This document shows positions 12,701 to 21,911 of a stretch of DNA of 64,000 bases, piece after piece. Source of the DNA: Nematopogon swammerdamellus. Taxonomy: Eukaryota > Arthropoda > Insecta > Lepidoptera > Adelidae. Positions within the stretch are counted from its first letter, which is position 1. Each line of letters starts with the position of its first letter. A program made the translations under genes and the position numbers. The stretch spans positions 8,467,247 to 8,531,246 of the forward strand of contig OX336354.1 of NCBI GenBank assembly GCA_946902875.1. The letters run 5' to 3'. The notes under the pieces are model-generated. The model did no database searches. It worked only from the letters and a program-made list of their open reading frames with translations, and was not told the origin of the DNA.

Positions 12701-15700
12701 TCGACGAGCGAGCTGGCCAAGTCGGACGGCAACGTCACCGTCGAGCTGCACAACAAGAGCGGCCAGCCGGACAAGAAGGAGAGCCAGCCGGCACATCCGC
12801 ACTCTAACGGTAACTACAGTATTGTGCAAATTAATGAAATCATCCAGATTTTTTAAATTTTTTGCATATTGCAACACTGCAATGTTTTGGGGGTGTTTTT
12901 CATACATGAGGGTTGGATCTTTAGTGCCAATCGAAGGCATCATGAACAGCCAAAAATCAAATGAATGTTGGAACAGCATTTGAACAAAGAACTTGAAAAG
13001 TGCCAACCCCAAGGAGGACCAATTCTTCAACAGTACTCTGCTCCCTGCCACAAGTGTTGAAATATTTCCAGGATAAGGGGATATCTGGTCTAGATTGGCC
13101 TGGCAATTCACCCGATCTGAACCCTATACAGAATTTATGGGCCATTTGCAAAGCTAGACTGTGCAAAATCGACTGCACCACAAAAACAAAGATGATAGAA
13201 GCAGTCATTCAGGTTTGGTATCGGGATGAGGGGATCTCCGATAACTGTCAAAAACTAGTGGAGTCCATGCCAAAACGATTAAAAGCAGTTATTGAAGCCA
13301 AAGCGGGACATATTTCCTATTAATTAGCATAATGGTAATTGTTTAATTAGAATCCCTTAGTTTAATGGTGTGCAATAAAGAATTATTGAATCTGATTGAG
13401 AATAATAACTTTGCAAGATGAAAGTACATGAAGCCTTGGGGCGAGCTCAGGGGAAGAGTTTGAATCCAGAAGTTTGTTTGTAAAGTCATAGGCATTGAAT
13501 CGTGCTGAAGTAGATTAAAATATCAATATAGTTACTATGGGGCTGCCATAGCCAGGAATGGCTAAAGCCTTAAACAAAATAAATATAAAAAAAAATATAT
13601 TGGCTAATCGTCGGTCTCGTTCTCGATTAAAACCTTCTCCTAGTTGCAATGGGCCCGGATCGGATGTGAGAGCAAACTGAGAAACACAAATAATAATATT
13701 GCAGGTGAGAAGAAAGACGGTGACGGCGGCGGCGGCGGCGCCGCGGAGAACGGCAGCGCGGAGCCGCCTCCGCCGGGGCCCACCGCCGCGCCCGCCCCGC
13801 ACGCGCCACCCGGCCCCCCGCACCTCACCTCACCACCACACCACCGTTCGTACTATATTTTACACTTTCACGTTATATTATTTTATTTATATAGTCAGCC
13901 TCGATAGCTCAGTGGTGCAGACAGTCCACTGTCGTTATTGATTGTTAAGCAACGCTGGGTGCGGTCAGTACTTGGATGGGTGACCGCTCGACCGTTGGAA
14001 GCTGACCGTGGTTCGGATTCCACGTAAAACTGTAGGTCCCTTCCCTTCTTACCTTACTAGGTGGTAGGGTTCAACCCGCCCGGGTTGGTACCACCGCACT
14101 GAATGAAACGTCGGTCGAAACGGCTATGTAAATAGTTTGTGTTTTCCGTCCAGTTCAGTGTAGCCGGCACGACCAAAGGGAAGCACTGACGTGGCACCAA
14201 GTTCACCCGGTGTTAGAATAGAATACATAGAATAGAATAGAAATCCTTTATTGCACACAAAAACACAGAGATACACAAGACAGAAGATAACATACAGAAG
14301 AAGAATGGAAGCTAACAATAATTCACACAGAAACAAGAGAACAGTAGCGTGCAAAGGCGGACTTATCACTTTAAGTGATTTCTTCCAGTCAACCTTTGGG
14401 TGATGAGAGTAAATGAGAAAGAAATATGACAAGGGTAGTGCAGACATTTGGACAGGAAAGTAATATATATATATATATACTACATACTTATACAAATATA
14501 TACATAAACAAATAAAAACATACTTATATAAATATACATGTCCATACATAGATACAAGTGTTATGGGCTGACATCACAGATGTTGTAGGTGATGTAGTCA
14601 ACCGTGTCAGTTTCCATAAAAAAAAACTTATATCCATATATTTGCAGTACCGTGTGGGGTCGGTACTTAAAAATAATAGCCCCATTGCACCTCTCCCCGT
14701 GCTAAAGGGCGACAAGTTAGCCACCTCTCACCTTGGAATGGTCCTTACACTAAGTCATGCAGCGGGTGGGTTACTTGCTGCTTGACAGTCATCTCGTCCG
14801 AATACTTTCCTAATCGTGATGGCCGGTGTTGTGCTGTAATTTACAAGAGTACCTGCAGCACCACTCCGATTACTCTGCTTACCCCAAGTGTCGGGATACA
14901 GCGTATGGCATGTATATATTGTACTGATTACCACCTTACCACTGGCCGTCAGTACAATAATTAAATTATTAATATTAAAAATAATTAGAGTAAAGGTTTT
15001 TTTTTTCTTTTGAAACAGTCTATTTTAGCACTTTTTTTTAAATAAATTATTTACAGAATATTATTTACACAGATATTATTAAAAAATTAAAAAATCAAAT
15101 TTAAATTTAAAATAAATTTATAGTGAAGCTAAAGTTTCTTTCATTTATCAATTATTACAAACATGCGTGCAAGTAAAATGTAAATGAATGGTTAGATAGG
15201 TGAACAATATATTACATGAAGTATGTCATTGAAATTTCCAAAATATAAACAATCCCTTGTCTCTCGGCCGAGACTCGCGAACGAATACAAAAACAAACTG
15301 CTTTCTGTTTTAGAAGGATTTTCAAAATATTAAATTATTTTTAATCATTTAATTGTACTGATGGCCAGTGGTAAGGTGGTAATCAGTACAATATTTACAT
15401 CGCCCCATCGGTGTGACTAAGCACGGTGTGAGCTTAATTTTTTTAACAGTTTCACATGTGAATAGCAATGGCTGAAATATCCGACGTTAAGGGCGCACAG
15501 TGTGGCATGCAGCTAGTCCGACGTCAGATAAATGAATGAATGTGGAGCGCGGTGTGTTACAGCGATGATGATGCCGCCGGGCGCGGGACACGCCCCACAC
15601 CCCGGCCCGCCGCCCCACAACCCCCCGCCTGGTATTATCTTTATTTTATTTTAGTAACGTTTATTCTTATTGTTTAGTACTGTGAAATGACTCAGATTCA

Positions 15701-18700
15701 GATATTTAGTTCACCATAAAAACACACCACATTAACAATATTTCTAGGAGACATACACGGTGTTGCAGTTGCCCCCGTAATATTTTTAACTGACATAAGG
15801 GGGGTTATTCTATATGTGAAACTAAACAACTTCTGTGGCGATTTTTTTTTTTAACAAAAAAATAATTTTTCAATGCGAATTTTTAATACCTATTCTCAAA
15901 ATGTATAGAGAAAAAAATTATTTTTTTCTTAAAATTAAAAAGTCGTAGAACAAAAGTTGTTCTATTTCACATACAGAATCACCCTCTTTCGGGTTTTACG
16001 GTTGGGGTTGCAACACCGTGTATATGAATGAATAAAATGAAAAAAAATTCACTTCTTTATTTCAGACAAAATCTTGGTCCATAACTACACAAAATCACAA
16101 CAAAAAAATATCACACACACAAAAAAAAAATATTGATAACGCGAGGAGTGTATGTGGGACCAGTATTGAAAAACTCTCCCACATCATCTTTAAAATTAAA
16201 CCGAAACACTTCCAACTCCAACCCAAGAAAGTACTTTCTAACTAACCGAGTAGTGGACTCTTGGAACAAGCTACCACAAGAAGTGATAAGTGCTATCTCA
16301 GTGAATGGTTTTAAAAATCTACTTGAACATTTGCTAAATATAAACAAAAATAAAAACAAACACTAATAATATAATAAAAAAAATTAATAATAAAAAAGTA
16401 AAAAAAAAAAATATAAATAAGATCTATTATAAAACAGTGCACTCAACACGTGAAGTACACGCATCAGCTGCAAGCTGCTAGTGTATATAAATAAATAATA
16501 ATAATACGGTGGATACGGAGCTCTCCGAGATGGGGGTGGTGGTGGCCTACGTGTCTAGTACCACCACCTATCGCTCGTAGCTTGCCTCGCGTCGTCCCGG
16601 AGAGCTCCGTAGCCATGGCCTGCACCCGCCGGCGTGCTTGGAGGTCCGCCTCCCGCCGCCGGCGAGAATACCGTTTTTTTTGTTTTTTTCTGTTTTTATT
16701 AATTTTGTATAGCTATTTTATTTTATAATTATATAAAATTAATATAAATATGTACCTGTATGATGAAAAAACATGAAAATAAAGAAATAAAATAATAATA
16801 ATCCACCCCTCACCGCTGATTGAAGAGTATTTTTCTCTGTTTTTAAAACACATTTTGCGAAACTGGCCACCCTGTTCCTTATGCGAGGTTTACACTCAGC
16901 CCAATTGGACAGGGAAAGGGGCAGCGCGAAAATGTAAACACGTTCCTCGCGCTGCCACCGCTCATGCTGGTGCCCTACGCTCCCTCAATTGTCGGTTTTT
17001 CGTGAAGAAGTCAAAGGACTAGCAGCGCGAGTGAGTGTTTACATTCAACCATCTCGCTCACTTGCCCCCGGTCGTCGAGCGGGATGTGTCTTGTTTGCGA
17101 TGTGAATTGCTAACATCCACCATCTCCTTTGGCGACTGCATTTTTTTTTTTATTCAATTTCTTTTCGAAACACTTAAATAGTTTATAAACTGAGCAGATA
17201 TAGCACTGTCGCCGCAACAACTTCTACTTTCGCCATTGCTGCGAGTTGAAACGGAAGTATGAATGAAGGCTGAGTGTGAACACTCGCTCACGTCGATGCT
17301 GCCGCAGAAGTGTTAATAATTGCAGCAGCGGCAGGAGCAGTGGCAGGTGCTGAGTGTAATCCTCGCATTTTTTTATATGTAATCCGGTATGGGTGGCTGA
17401 GTCGGAGGGGACAAAGCGCATGCTCCGACCAGCCAATATCACCTCCGAGAAGGTAGGTGCCATACCGGAGACTTCCCTGGATTGCTGGCTATACTGGTCT
17501 AGAGGAGAACACAGTCGATGCTGCTATGCGGCCATCTTACATCCAGTACGGTGGTACCAACCCAGTCGGCTACAATTTGAGCCTACCACCTAGTGAGGGG
17601 CAAGGGAAGGGACCTACAGTTTTACATCGCATTATTGTGGCCCAGTATCCATCCACTCTCACCTCTGTAAACATCCCCGAGACACTGCAGAGCCTGAGGA
17701 GGACCGGCTCCTCACAGTACATTAATAATGCAGCAATAAATACATGTGTGGTGACAGGTGGTTATGGCGGAGGGCCGACGCCGTACAGCGGCCGCTACTA
17801 CCCGGGCTACGGTCCCGGGCCGGGGCCGGCGGGCCCCGCGCCGGGCCCCTACCACCCGTACCAGCCCTACCCGCCTCCCGAGCACTACGCACCGCCCCAG
17901 CATCACGGGCAGCCCGATAATAAGCCCGGTGAGTAGGTACACGTGCCACCACTATCAATATACTAGCTATAGAACTTTTAGATTATACAAGAGTATGTAA
18001 AGGACAAAACCAACTGTGGTGTTTGATGGTAAGTAACATCTGAGTTAAGTGTAGGTTAGTTTGTAAACAATACCTCATTGTATGTTCTTTGTTGTACATA
18101 CATCTCATTTCTAAGTACACACAGTATTTTACATGTTATCCGTATTAAAGTATTTTTGTAGACTTTATTTGTAGTTTATCATACATATTTCTTTACAGTT
18201 TTATACATTGCCACAAATTATTCTTGTTCTCCTGCATGTACTTCTACATTCGAAAGGTTAGTTAGAATAGAACGCCTCACGGCGTTAAGCTCGCCTATTG
18301 TGACTAGTTTGTATAAATTGCTGTTCAATAAGGAATATATACATACAGTAGGCGCTGGACAGTCCGGCACGCCCTGTAGTCTGGCATTTTTAGCATCAGC
18401 TGACCCGCTCTATAATCCGGCACTACTGCCGGATTATAGAGCGGGCGATTCGGGTGAGCATAGCAAAATTTGCTCTTACGCTCAGTTACGCCCGACCTTG
18501 ACAGCGAAACTACGCGTCTGTTATTTTTTGTTGAATTACGTAGTGTGTGCGCGCAGTGTGCCACATATGTACATACATAAATGCTTTATATCCAATACAA
18601 ATCCAATAATCCGGCAGTTCCAGCAATCCGGCATAGGCGGAAAAAATTGGGTGCCAGATTACCGAGCGCCTACTGTATATTCATACATTTTATACATAAT

Positions 18701-18959
18701 ATTGCCACAAGATCATGGCACTGAACTCGCCTGTTTGTGACCCATGTTTGGTGTATGGTGTGCAATAAAATATATTTTGATTTGGTCAGCATTTGATGTT
18801 CACAACACGCAGATAGGTAGAGCAATATTTCGAACAAAAATTTACCTTCGATTGCCCCACTGCTGGACGTTTCATCTATTCGTTTCATTTTCATAATAAT
18901 TCAACAATTTTGTCTTTCTCATTTCAGAGGAGCCACAAGAGAAGAAAGATGGTGAATGA
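733..18959 (+). CDS. SMARCE1: SMARCE1/BAF57 (Bap111/dalao), SWI/SNF HMG-box subunit, 14 exons
   Basis: Coding exons: 733-799, 2409-2453, 2956-3230, 3662-3865, 5679-5760 (or 4437-4512), 7757-7870, 8773-8906, 10515-10655, 11196-11336, 12623-12809, 13705-13845, 15563-15631, 17758-17928, 18928-18959. They sum to 1803 nt, ending in TGA, and give 600 aa (598 with the alternative exon); all phases agree. The HMG box is at residues about 137-207 (motif [20 protein letters not shown]). The conserved BAF57 region follows ([11 protein letters not shown], then [20 protein letters not shown]). A coiled coil lies at about 308-354, with a Gly/Pro/His/Tyr-rich tail from about 402. The family binds DNA through the HMG box and is an accessory subunit of BAP/PBAP chromatin remodellers in the nucleus. 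Human SMARCE1 is 411 aa; the extra length is mostly N-terminal and tail low-complexity sequence. ATG 733 was chosen because the exon opens at an AG acceptor (706) with short leader sequence before AAAATGG. An upstream 5'UTR exon probably lies outside the window. Exons 1 and 2 are less certain than the rest. Confidence 0.93.
1596..1890 (-). mobile_element. SINE, 5S-headed family, internally shortened
   Basis: Read on the minus strand it starts GTCAGCTTCGGTAGCTCAGT, has the 5S-like GCGGTCAGTAGTTGGATGGG, then the common body and the GTCAGTTTC tail with purine-rich end near 1577. The piece between head and body (the CACGTAAAACTGTAGG region) is missing compared with 13894-14215. Confidence 0.75.
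4437..4512 (+). CDS. SMARCE1: SMARCE1 alternative exon 5A, homologous to exon 5B
   Basis: This 76-nt open segment is flanked by CCCTAG and GTACAA and enters in phase 0 and leaves in phase 1, exactly like exon 5B (5679-5760). It encodes [20 protein letters not shown] then AYKSK. About 13 of 25 positions match exon 5B, including the KAY..SPAY core. It lies between the HMG-box exon and exon 5B, as expected for a tandemly duplicated exon. Exon 5B resembles the human and fly sequence more, so 5A is the diverged copy. Joined to the next exon (7757) it reads on in frame. The acceptor has a weak pyrimidine tract, so it may be a regulated exon. Transcript data are needed to prove use; an inactive relic is the alternative, but the clean frame and paired splice sites argue against that. 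Confidence 0.75.
5679..5760 (+). CDS. SMARCE1: SMARCE1 canonical exon 5B
   Basis: This 82-nt exon lies between a CAATCAG acceptor and a GTAAGG donor, phase 0 to phase 1. It encodes [20 protein letters not shown] then AAKNKAV, the conserved stretch just after the BAF57 HMG box. It is the canonical member of a pair with 4437-4512. The splice sites here are stronger than those of 5A, which suggests it is the default form. Confidence 0.92.
5867..6138. repeat. Possible TTAA-flanked MITE in SMARCE1 intron
   Basis: TTAA occurs directly left of CCTTTGGG and again at about 6139. CTTCCGGAAGGGCCGAT near 5911 is inverted as ATCGGCCCTTCCGGAG near 6115. The extreme ends are not clearly symmetrical, so the boundaries are tentative. 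Confidence 0.35.
6398..6571. mobile_element. 174-bp MITE with TAA target duplication (Harbinger-like)
   Basis: The terminal inverted repeats begin TGCCTGGTTGACACGATGCG and match for about 34 bp with one or two mismatches. TAA flanks both sides (6395-6397, 6572-6574). A 3-bp T-A-rich duplication fits PIF/Harbinger. No coding capacity. It lies in the intron after SMARCE1 exon 5B. Confidence 0.75.
7308..7440 (+). repeat. Interspersed repeat (LINE tail-like)
   Basis: The segment with CGACTGCCAGCATTCTTATGG and GATTACACCCACGAAGAAGA is present inverted and diverged at 56285-56370. A shorter related piece occurs near 30145-30195. It is probably the 3' end of a non-LTR element. Confidence 0.5.
7922..8165 (-). 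mobile_element. SINE-like element, GTAATCCGGTATGGGTGG family
   Basis: This is the reverse-complement copy of 17371-17640; the two match along nearly their whole length. A stretch of A residues (8155-8166) adjoins the GTAATCCGGTATG end. The block with CTAGGTGGTAGGCTC and GGTTGGTACCACCG is shared with the 5S-headed SINEs, so the families are modular relatives. Shorter copies lie near 20337 and 55720. Confidence 0.6.
8920..9000 (+). repeat. LINE 3'-end fragment (ATGGGTGGCTCTAC type)
   Basis: A poly-T/ATGTAAACCAACATGGGTGG stretch followed by CAGTCGACAGAGCCAAAA matches the longer copies at 28863-28950 and 56022-56110. It is a short relic of the element whose reverse-transcriptase tail lies at 28996-29421. 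Confidence 0.5.
9015..9363. mobile_element. 349-bp MITE with about 34-bp inverted ends
   Basis: GGTGTTCCCCGTGGACCAAC at the left reappears inverted at the right (about 9330-9363), continuing through GTGGCACAACT. Inner hairpins occur at 9050-9100 and 9308-9350. The adjacent flanks do not give a clear target duplication. It lies in the intron after SMARCE1 exon 7. Confidence 0.65.
9421..10392. mobile_element. 972-bp transposon with 60-bp perfect inverted repeats
   Basis: Positions 9421-9480 and 10392-10333 are perfect inverted repeats starting AAGGTGTTTCGTTATTCATG. The flanks read TATAT on both sides, so a short AT-rich target site is likely. The interior is unexpectedly GC-rich around 9630-9800. 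It carries the tail of a mariner/Tc1-type transposase (9850-10064), suggesting an internally deleted derivative of an autonomous DNA transposon. Confidence 0.8.
9850..10064 (+). pseudogene. DDE transposase C-terminal remnant (mariner/Tc1-like)
   Basis: One frame shows [10 protein letters not shown] (about 9872-9902), resembling the PLDFFLWG-type motif around the last catalytic residue of mariner-type transposases. After a frameshift the reading continues as [20 protein letters not shown] and ends at TAA (10062-10064). The N-terminal half is missing. Family name is inferred from these motifs only. Confidence 0.6.
10916..11160 (-). repeat. LINE 3' tail fragment
   Basis: A GAATAGAATAG start and the later TTATCACTGGTAGTGGTTTC block resemble the insertion at 14216-14560, in the same orientation. 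No reading frame is preserved. It ends about 35 bp upstream of SMARCE1 exon 9. Confidence 0.4.
11338..11385 (-). repeat. Scrap of RTE-type LINE tail
   Basis: On the minus strand this reads [11 protein letters not shown], resembling the EAYVQQWT ending shared by RTE-like reverse transcriptases; longer pieces are at 32470-32700 and 46963-47000. It begins 1 bp into the intron after SMARCE1 exon 9, almost at the splice donor. Confidence 0.45.
11387..11686. mobile_element. 300-bp MITE flanked by TTAA
   Basis: The ends GCTGCGTATCCACTAGAGGC and GCTCTAATGGATACGCAGC are inverted repeats. TTAA lies on both sides (11383-11386, 11687-11690), which fits a piggyBac-type target or a longer palindrome. It sits 50 bp past the exon 9 donor of SMARCE1. 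Confidence 0.7.
12226..12580 (+). repeat. Non-LTR retroelement ORF end plus tail
   Basis: The frame at 12228-12420 encodes [20 protein letters not shown] then KNLGL, a pattern I recognise from retroelement ORF ends. The tail CTCGATTAACACCCTCCTCT near 12533 recurs at 21213 and, diverged, at 13622. The copy ends a few tens of bases before the acceptor of SMARCE1 exon 10. Confidence 0.5.
12850..13323 (+). pseudogene. Tc1-like transposase C-terminal half, broken
   Basis: One frame gives [20 protein letters not shown] (from about 12883) before a stop at about 12982. Another frame (13000-13323) gives [20 protein letters not shown], then [16 protein letters not shown], and ends GHISY at TAA. The SPDLNPIENLW-type block is the hallmark of Tc1 transposases and contains the last region of the DDE catalytic core. 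At least one frameshift and a stop separate the pieces, so it is inactive. It lies in the intron between SMARCE1 exons 10 and 11. Confidence 0.85.
13602..13668 (+). repeat. Second copy of the CTCGATTAA tail repeat
   Basis: CTCGATTAAAACCTTCTCCT followed by ATGGGCCCGGAT matches the tail at 12533-12571 apart from small changes. It stops about 40 bp before the acceptor of SMARCE1 exon 11, just as the other copy precedes exon 10. Confidence 0.55.
13894..14640 (+). mobile_element. SINE with tRNA-like/5S-like head, split by an insertion
   Basis: The head GTCAGCCTCGATAGCTCAGT has a tRNA box A-like TAGCTCAGTGG. The next part, GCGGTCAGTACTTGGATGGG then TGACCG, matches the internal promoter region of 5S rRNA. 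The body runs through TTGGTACCACCGCACTGAAT and ends at an A-rich tail (14617-14627). The 3' part is interrupted at 14216-14560. Other copies lie at 1596-1890, 20093-20200, 21912-22255, 31889-31995, 32708-32954, 39858-40018, 50990-51110, 55095-55245 and 63813-64000. Confidence 0.75.
14216..14560 (-). mobile_element. LINE 3'-end insertion inside the SINE
   Basis: GTGTTA is present on both sides (14210-14215 and about 14558-14563), as a target duplication. The insert starts with GAATAGAAATCCTTTATTGC, which on the minus strand reads as an A/T-rich LINE tail with an AATAAA-like signal. It ends in a (TA)n tract and AT-rich repeats. Confidence 0.6.
14645..14915 (+). repeat. GTGTGGGGCCGGTAC-head repeat, second copy
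   Basis: GTACCGTGTGGGGTCGGTAC followed by the CACCTCTCCCCGTGCTAAAG block matches 165-500 with a short deletion. It directly follows the SINE at 13894-14640. Confidence 0.6.
15756..16020. mobile_element. 265-bp TA-flanked MITE (mariner-like)
   Basis: The ends CACGGTGTTGCAGTTGCCCC and GGGGTTGCAACACCGTG are inverted repeats flanked by TA on both sides. The interior is itself nearly palindromic (TTCTATATGTGAAA and TTTCACATACAGAA). No coding capacity. Confidence 0.75.
16130..16800 (+). pseudogene. Non-LTR reverse transcriptase C-terminus with 3'UTR
   Basis: The frame at 16133-16366 encodes [20 protein letters not shown] then [19 protein letters not shown] and stops. That is the familiar end of LINE reverse transcriptases with the RVVDxWNxLP motif. 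The following 430 bp includes a GC-rich hairpin-prone block (CGGAGCTCTCCG at 16517 and CGGAGAGCTCCG at 16599) and an AATAAAGAAATAAAATAATA tail, so it is a 5'-truncated insertion. Confidence 0.75.
16881..17368. mobile_element. 488-bp MITE
   Basis: ATGCGAGGTTTACACTCAGC at the left pairs with GCTGAGTGTAATCCTCGCAT at the right. The interior is GC-rich with further inverted segments such as AGTGAGTGTTTACATTC. No target duplication is clear. It directly abuts the SINE-like copy at 17371. Confidence 0.65.
17371..17640 (+). mobile_element. SINE-like element, GTAATCCGGTATGGGTGG family
   Basis: It matches 7922-8165 in opposite orientation. The shared body CCAGTACGGTGGTACCAACC links it to the 5S-headed SINEs. 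The insertion ends about 120 bp upstream of SMARCE1 exon 13. Confidence 0.6.
18346..18675. mobile_element. 330-bp pogo/Tigger-like MITE
   Basis: The ends CAGTAGGCGCTGGACAGTCC and the reverse of GAGCGCCTACTG are inverted repeats flanked by TA. CAGTAGGCGCT plus repeated ATCCGGCA is typical of pogo/Tigger termini. An inner hairpin (CCGCTCTATAATCCGGCA facing TGCCGGATTATAGAGCGG) lies at 18405-18446. It is in the last intron of SMARCE1. Confidence 0.75.
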
Positions 18960-19772
18960 TCTTCGCTGAAAAAAGTTGGCAAGAAGCGCCAGAAGTGAAT
19001 GTGACACGGGACTTCACATTATGTGTGCTAAGCATTCATTCGTCCAGCGAACACATGGGACATAATTGTTTTTTTCTTTTTCATATAAAATATTACAAGG
19101 TCTGTGTTTTGCTCAGAGTGAATATACAATATTTAAAACTAATTTAAAAGGGTGAATTTATTGTATGACAAGATAATTTATTCACTCTTTTAGCAGTACA
19201 CGGACGATATATTCTTGGACATTTTGAACTAATCATAAGGAATTTGGCCCTAAGAAAGGTTATGGGTACACAAAGAAAATTTGCTAGACTAAACGTAACT
19301 AGAAGTAATGATGGTCTATCTATATAGATTAGATTTACATAGTTTGCATTGGGCACACCATTGGAAATTGCACTGTTTCGTAAGATTAGAATAACAATTT
19401 GGCCGTAACATAGATTTAATAGTGCATACAAACTTACTTTTTAATGGTGTATATTGTACTGATAGACATCTATACAAGTACTACTCGTATGTTTCCAGAA
19501 TGCCACCGCTGACGGTTATGAGGTAACAGCTATCGGTACCGTCGACAAAAAATTCGGATAGATGAATACTCCCGCCACCAGGTGTTAAACTGAACTGTTG
19601 TTACTTCGTATTTCAGGCATAGAAGTAATATGTACTACCATGTAATAATAATTCGACGTAATTAAGTGGCATGGCTGGTGAAGCTAGCTCATACGTCATA
19701 GTCATATTCCTTTTCCGTTTTTAGGTTTTTTACTCATATTGGTATTTGAACACAACAAATGTTATTAATAAA
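18960..19772 (+). other. SMARCE1 3'UTR, extent uncertain
   Basis: The last SMARCE1 exon runs on past TGA. The first clear AATAAA on the + strand is at 19767-19772; earlier weaker signals cannot be excluded. No other gene is seen between here and 20090. Confidence 0.35.
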
Positions 19773-20092
19773 TTTAACAAATAACACAAAACAGAACGAA
19801 GTTCGTACACGCGCGAGGGGTAGGTAGCTCAATTACACATACAATACGGACGTAGCTACGCGGCAGCGATACAAACGCTACTGAGCTGAGCGTCAGCGGG
19901 TGTAGCGTGAGGCGCGATGTGCGGAAGCGCGGGCGGACGTAACGGCAAACCAGAAACGGACAAGTAATAATGCTGTTCATGATTGTCTAGCAGAATAGTA
20001 TGTAAAAGTTAAAAGATGGTTGATATTTTTAGTTTTGGGTTTAGAATAGGATTGTATGAATTCGTAGATAGCTTGGTATTATGTAATTCGAA

Positions 20093-20200
20093 ATGAAGGG
20101 AAGCACTGACATAGCACCTAGTTCACCCGGTGTTATGGGCTGACATCACGGATGTTGTAGGTGATGTAGCCAACCGTGTCAGTTTCCATAAAAAAAAAAT
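20093..20200 (+). mobile_element. SINE 3' end fragment
   Basis: GGGAAGCACTGACATAGCAC through AACCGTGTCAGTTTCCAT and an A-tract gives the last 100 bp of the 5S-headed SINE family, 5'-truncated. Confidence 0.7.
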
Positions 20201-20336
20201 GTAATAAGAATGTGCATCGTTGGTCCCATACTTTGTTACTAAATGTACATAAGTACATAAAATCTGTATGTAGTGAGGAATAGCAATAAGTTTATTTGTC
20301 ATACAACTGGAAGGTAAAGGTTAAATATTTTTTTGT

Positions 20337-20450
20337 GTAATCCAGTATGGGTGGCTGAGTCAGAGGGGCCAGGGCACATACTCATACCAGCCATCAATAT
20401 TGACACATACATACGTAATCTGAGAAGGTACCATACTGGAGACTTGCATT
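20337..20450 (+). repeat. SINE-like fragment
   Basis: GTAATCCAGTATGGGTGGCT through ACCATACTGGAGACTTGC is a truncated and internally altered copy of 17371-17640. Confidence 0.55.
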
Positions 20451-21911
20451 CTTAACTCTAAAGGTAGCTAATCTATTTAGGGCAATCTCGCAATTTCAAT
20501 GCCCTTGGGAGGCCAGTTAATTGTGTTTACCATTTCTATTTGTACTCTTGTAATTGAATGTGAAACCGACGATACACACATACATATTTGAACTTAATTT
20601 TATATTTAGATATATATTATAGAATTTTCGAAATACATTTTTTTGGTGGCACGGCATGGTTTTCTTTACAAACCCCTAAAAACCGTTTCACGAACTCACC
20701 GATTTCAACCAATAGCAGTGTTGAGTGCATTTACCTATCGCTTTCAAACTGGTTGGTTTTTGGGTGAGCGTGGTGGTGTTTCCCGGTACCATACGGCGTT
20801 TTGTTCCCTCTATACGGCCGTAAATTATAACTATGCATTTTTCTGTTGAAGCCTGAGGCCCTGACGCAAGATGGATAAAGTGAAGTGAAACCAAACATTA
20901 CAGTTAAAAATACATTTATTTAGATTCGATTGAAAGAGGAATTGAGATCACAATAACAATACCATTCTATGGTGTACATTTAGTAAATACTCTTTTTTTA
21001 AACGTTGCCAATAACATCTTATTTTCGGACAAAACTATGTATCTATGTTGGAATTTTTTTTTTTGTCAGAGCTTAAAATCCACAAATTCAGCTTAAAGTC
21101 AAAACAATGACTAATGATGAACTTACAGTAAGACCCACTTAATATGATTCTAGAGAAGGGGTTGAATGCAAAAATAGTCTTAAACGGAACATCGAACCAC
21201 TCGCTAGTCTCGACCTCGATTAACACCCTCCTCTACTGCCAATTCATCTGGATATATTTGTTGAAGCCATTGCAAGCTGGGTTCAAAACCGAAAATGTAA
21301 TCAAAGTATGTTTTGTTCTTCGTTCTGGATTCATCAGGTTACTGTTACTTTTGGAGAAAACCACTTGGCAGTCAAGACAAACGGTCCATTTAAAGATGTT
21401 TAAATTTAAATGTTATTTTCCTTTCTTTTCTTTTTCTTACACATTACAGCGTCCCGGTCTCTTTTTAGAATGAGACCGCACTAGGTAAATGACTACAGTG
21501 GAGCAGCGGGGCACCAATTTGTTCCTACAAATAGTTCGCCTCGACGCACAACGCCGCTGCCGCGTAGTGCGGTTTACTTCATACGCAGAATATTTATACC
21601 TCCAGTAGACTGCCAGTGCGGTCCCACGTATGTGGGATGGCTACATTATATTACTTAAATCAACCTAAACAAATAGGCCGAAATATAATAAAATTTCACT
21701 GTACACACATATATGTTCTTTCAAAATTAGTTCAGAGTACGCTAAGGGGGGGTTCTGTATCGGAAATAGATCACTTTTGAAGAACAAAGAATTTTTTTTT
21801 TTACGCAAAAAAATTTTTTTTATTTCAAATGTAAAAAAAAATTTTTTTTAGTAATCGTTTCAGTTTCATGCCAGGAACAAAAAAGTCTTCCAACACATAG
21901 ACGGAGGTTAC

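Noticed and set aside
12596..13111. Minus-strand ORF of 171 aa
   Set aside because: It is antisense to SMARCE1 exon 10 and to the Tc1 remnant; no domain of its own.
13894..14030. tRNA gene or 5S rRNA gene
   Set aside because: Box A-like and 5S-like blocks are present but no complete tRNA or 5S fold; the unit repeats with a SINE body and A-tail, so it is a SINE head.
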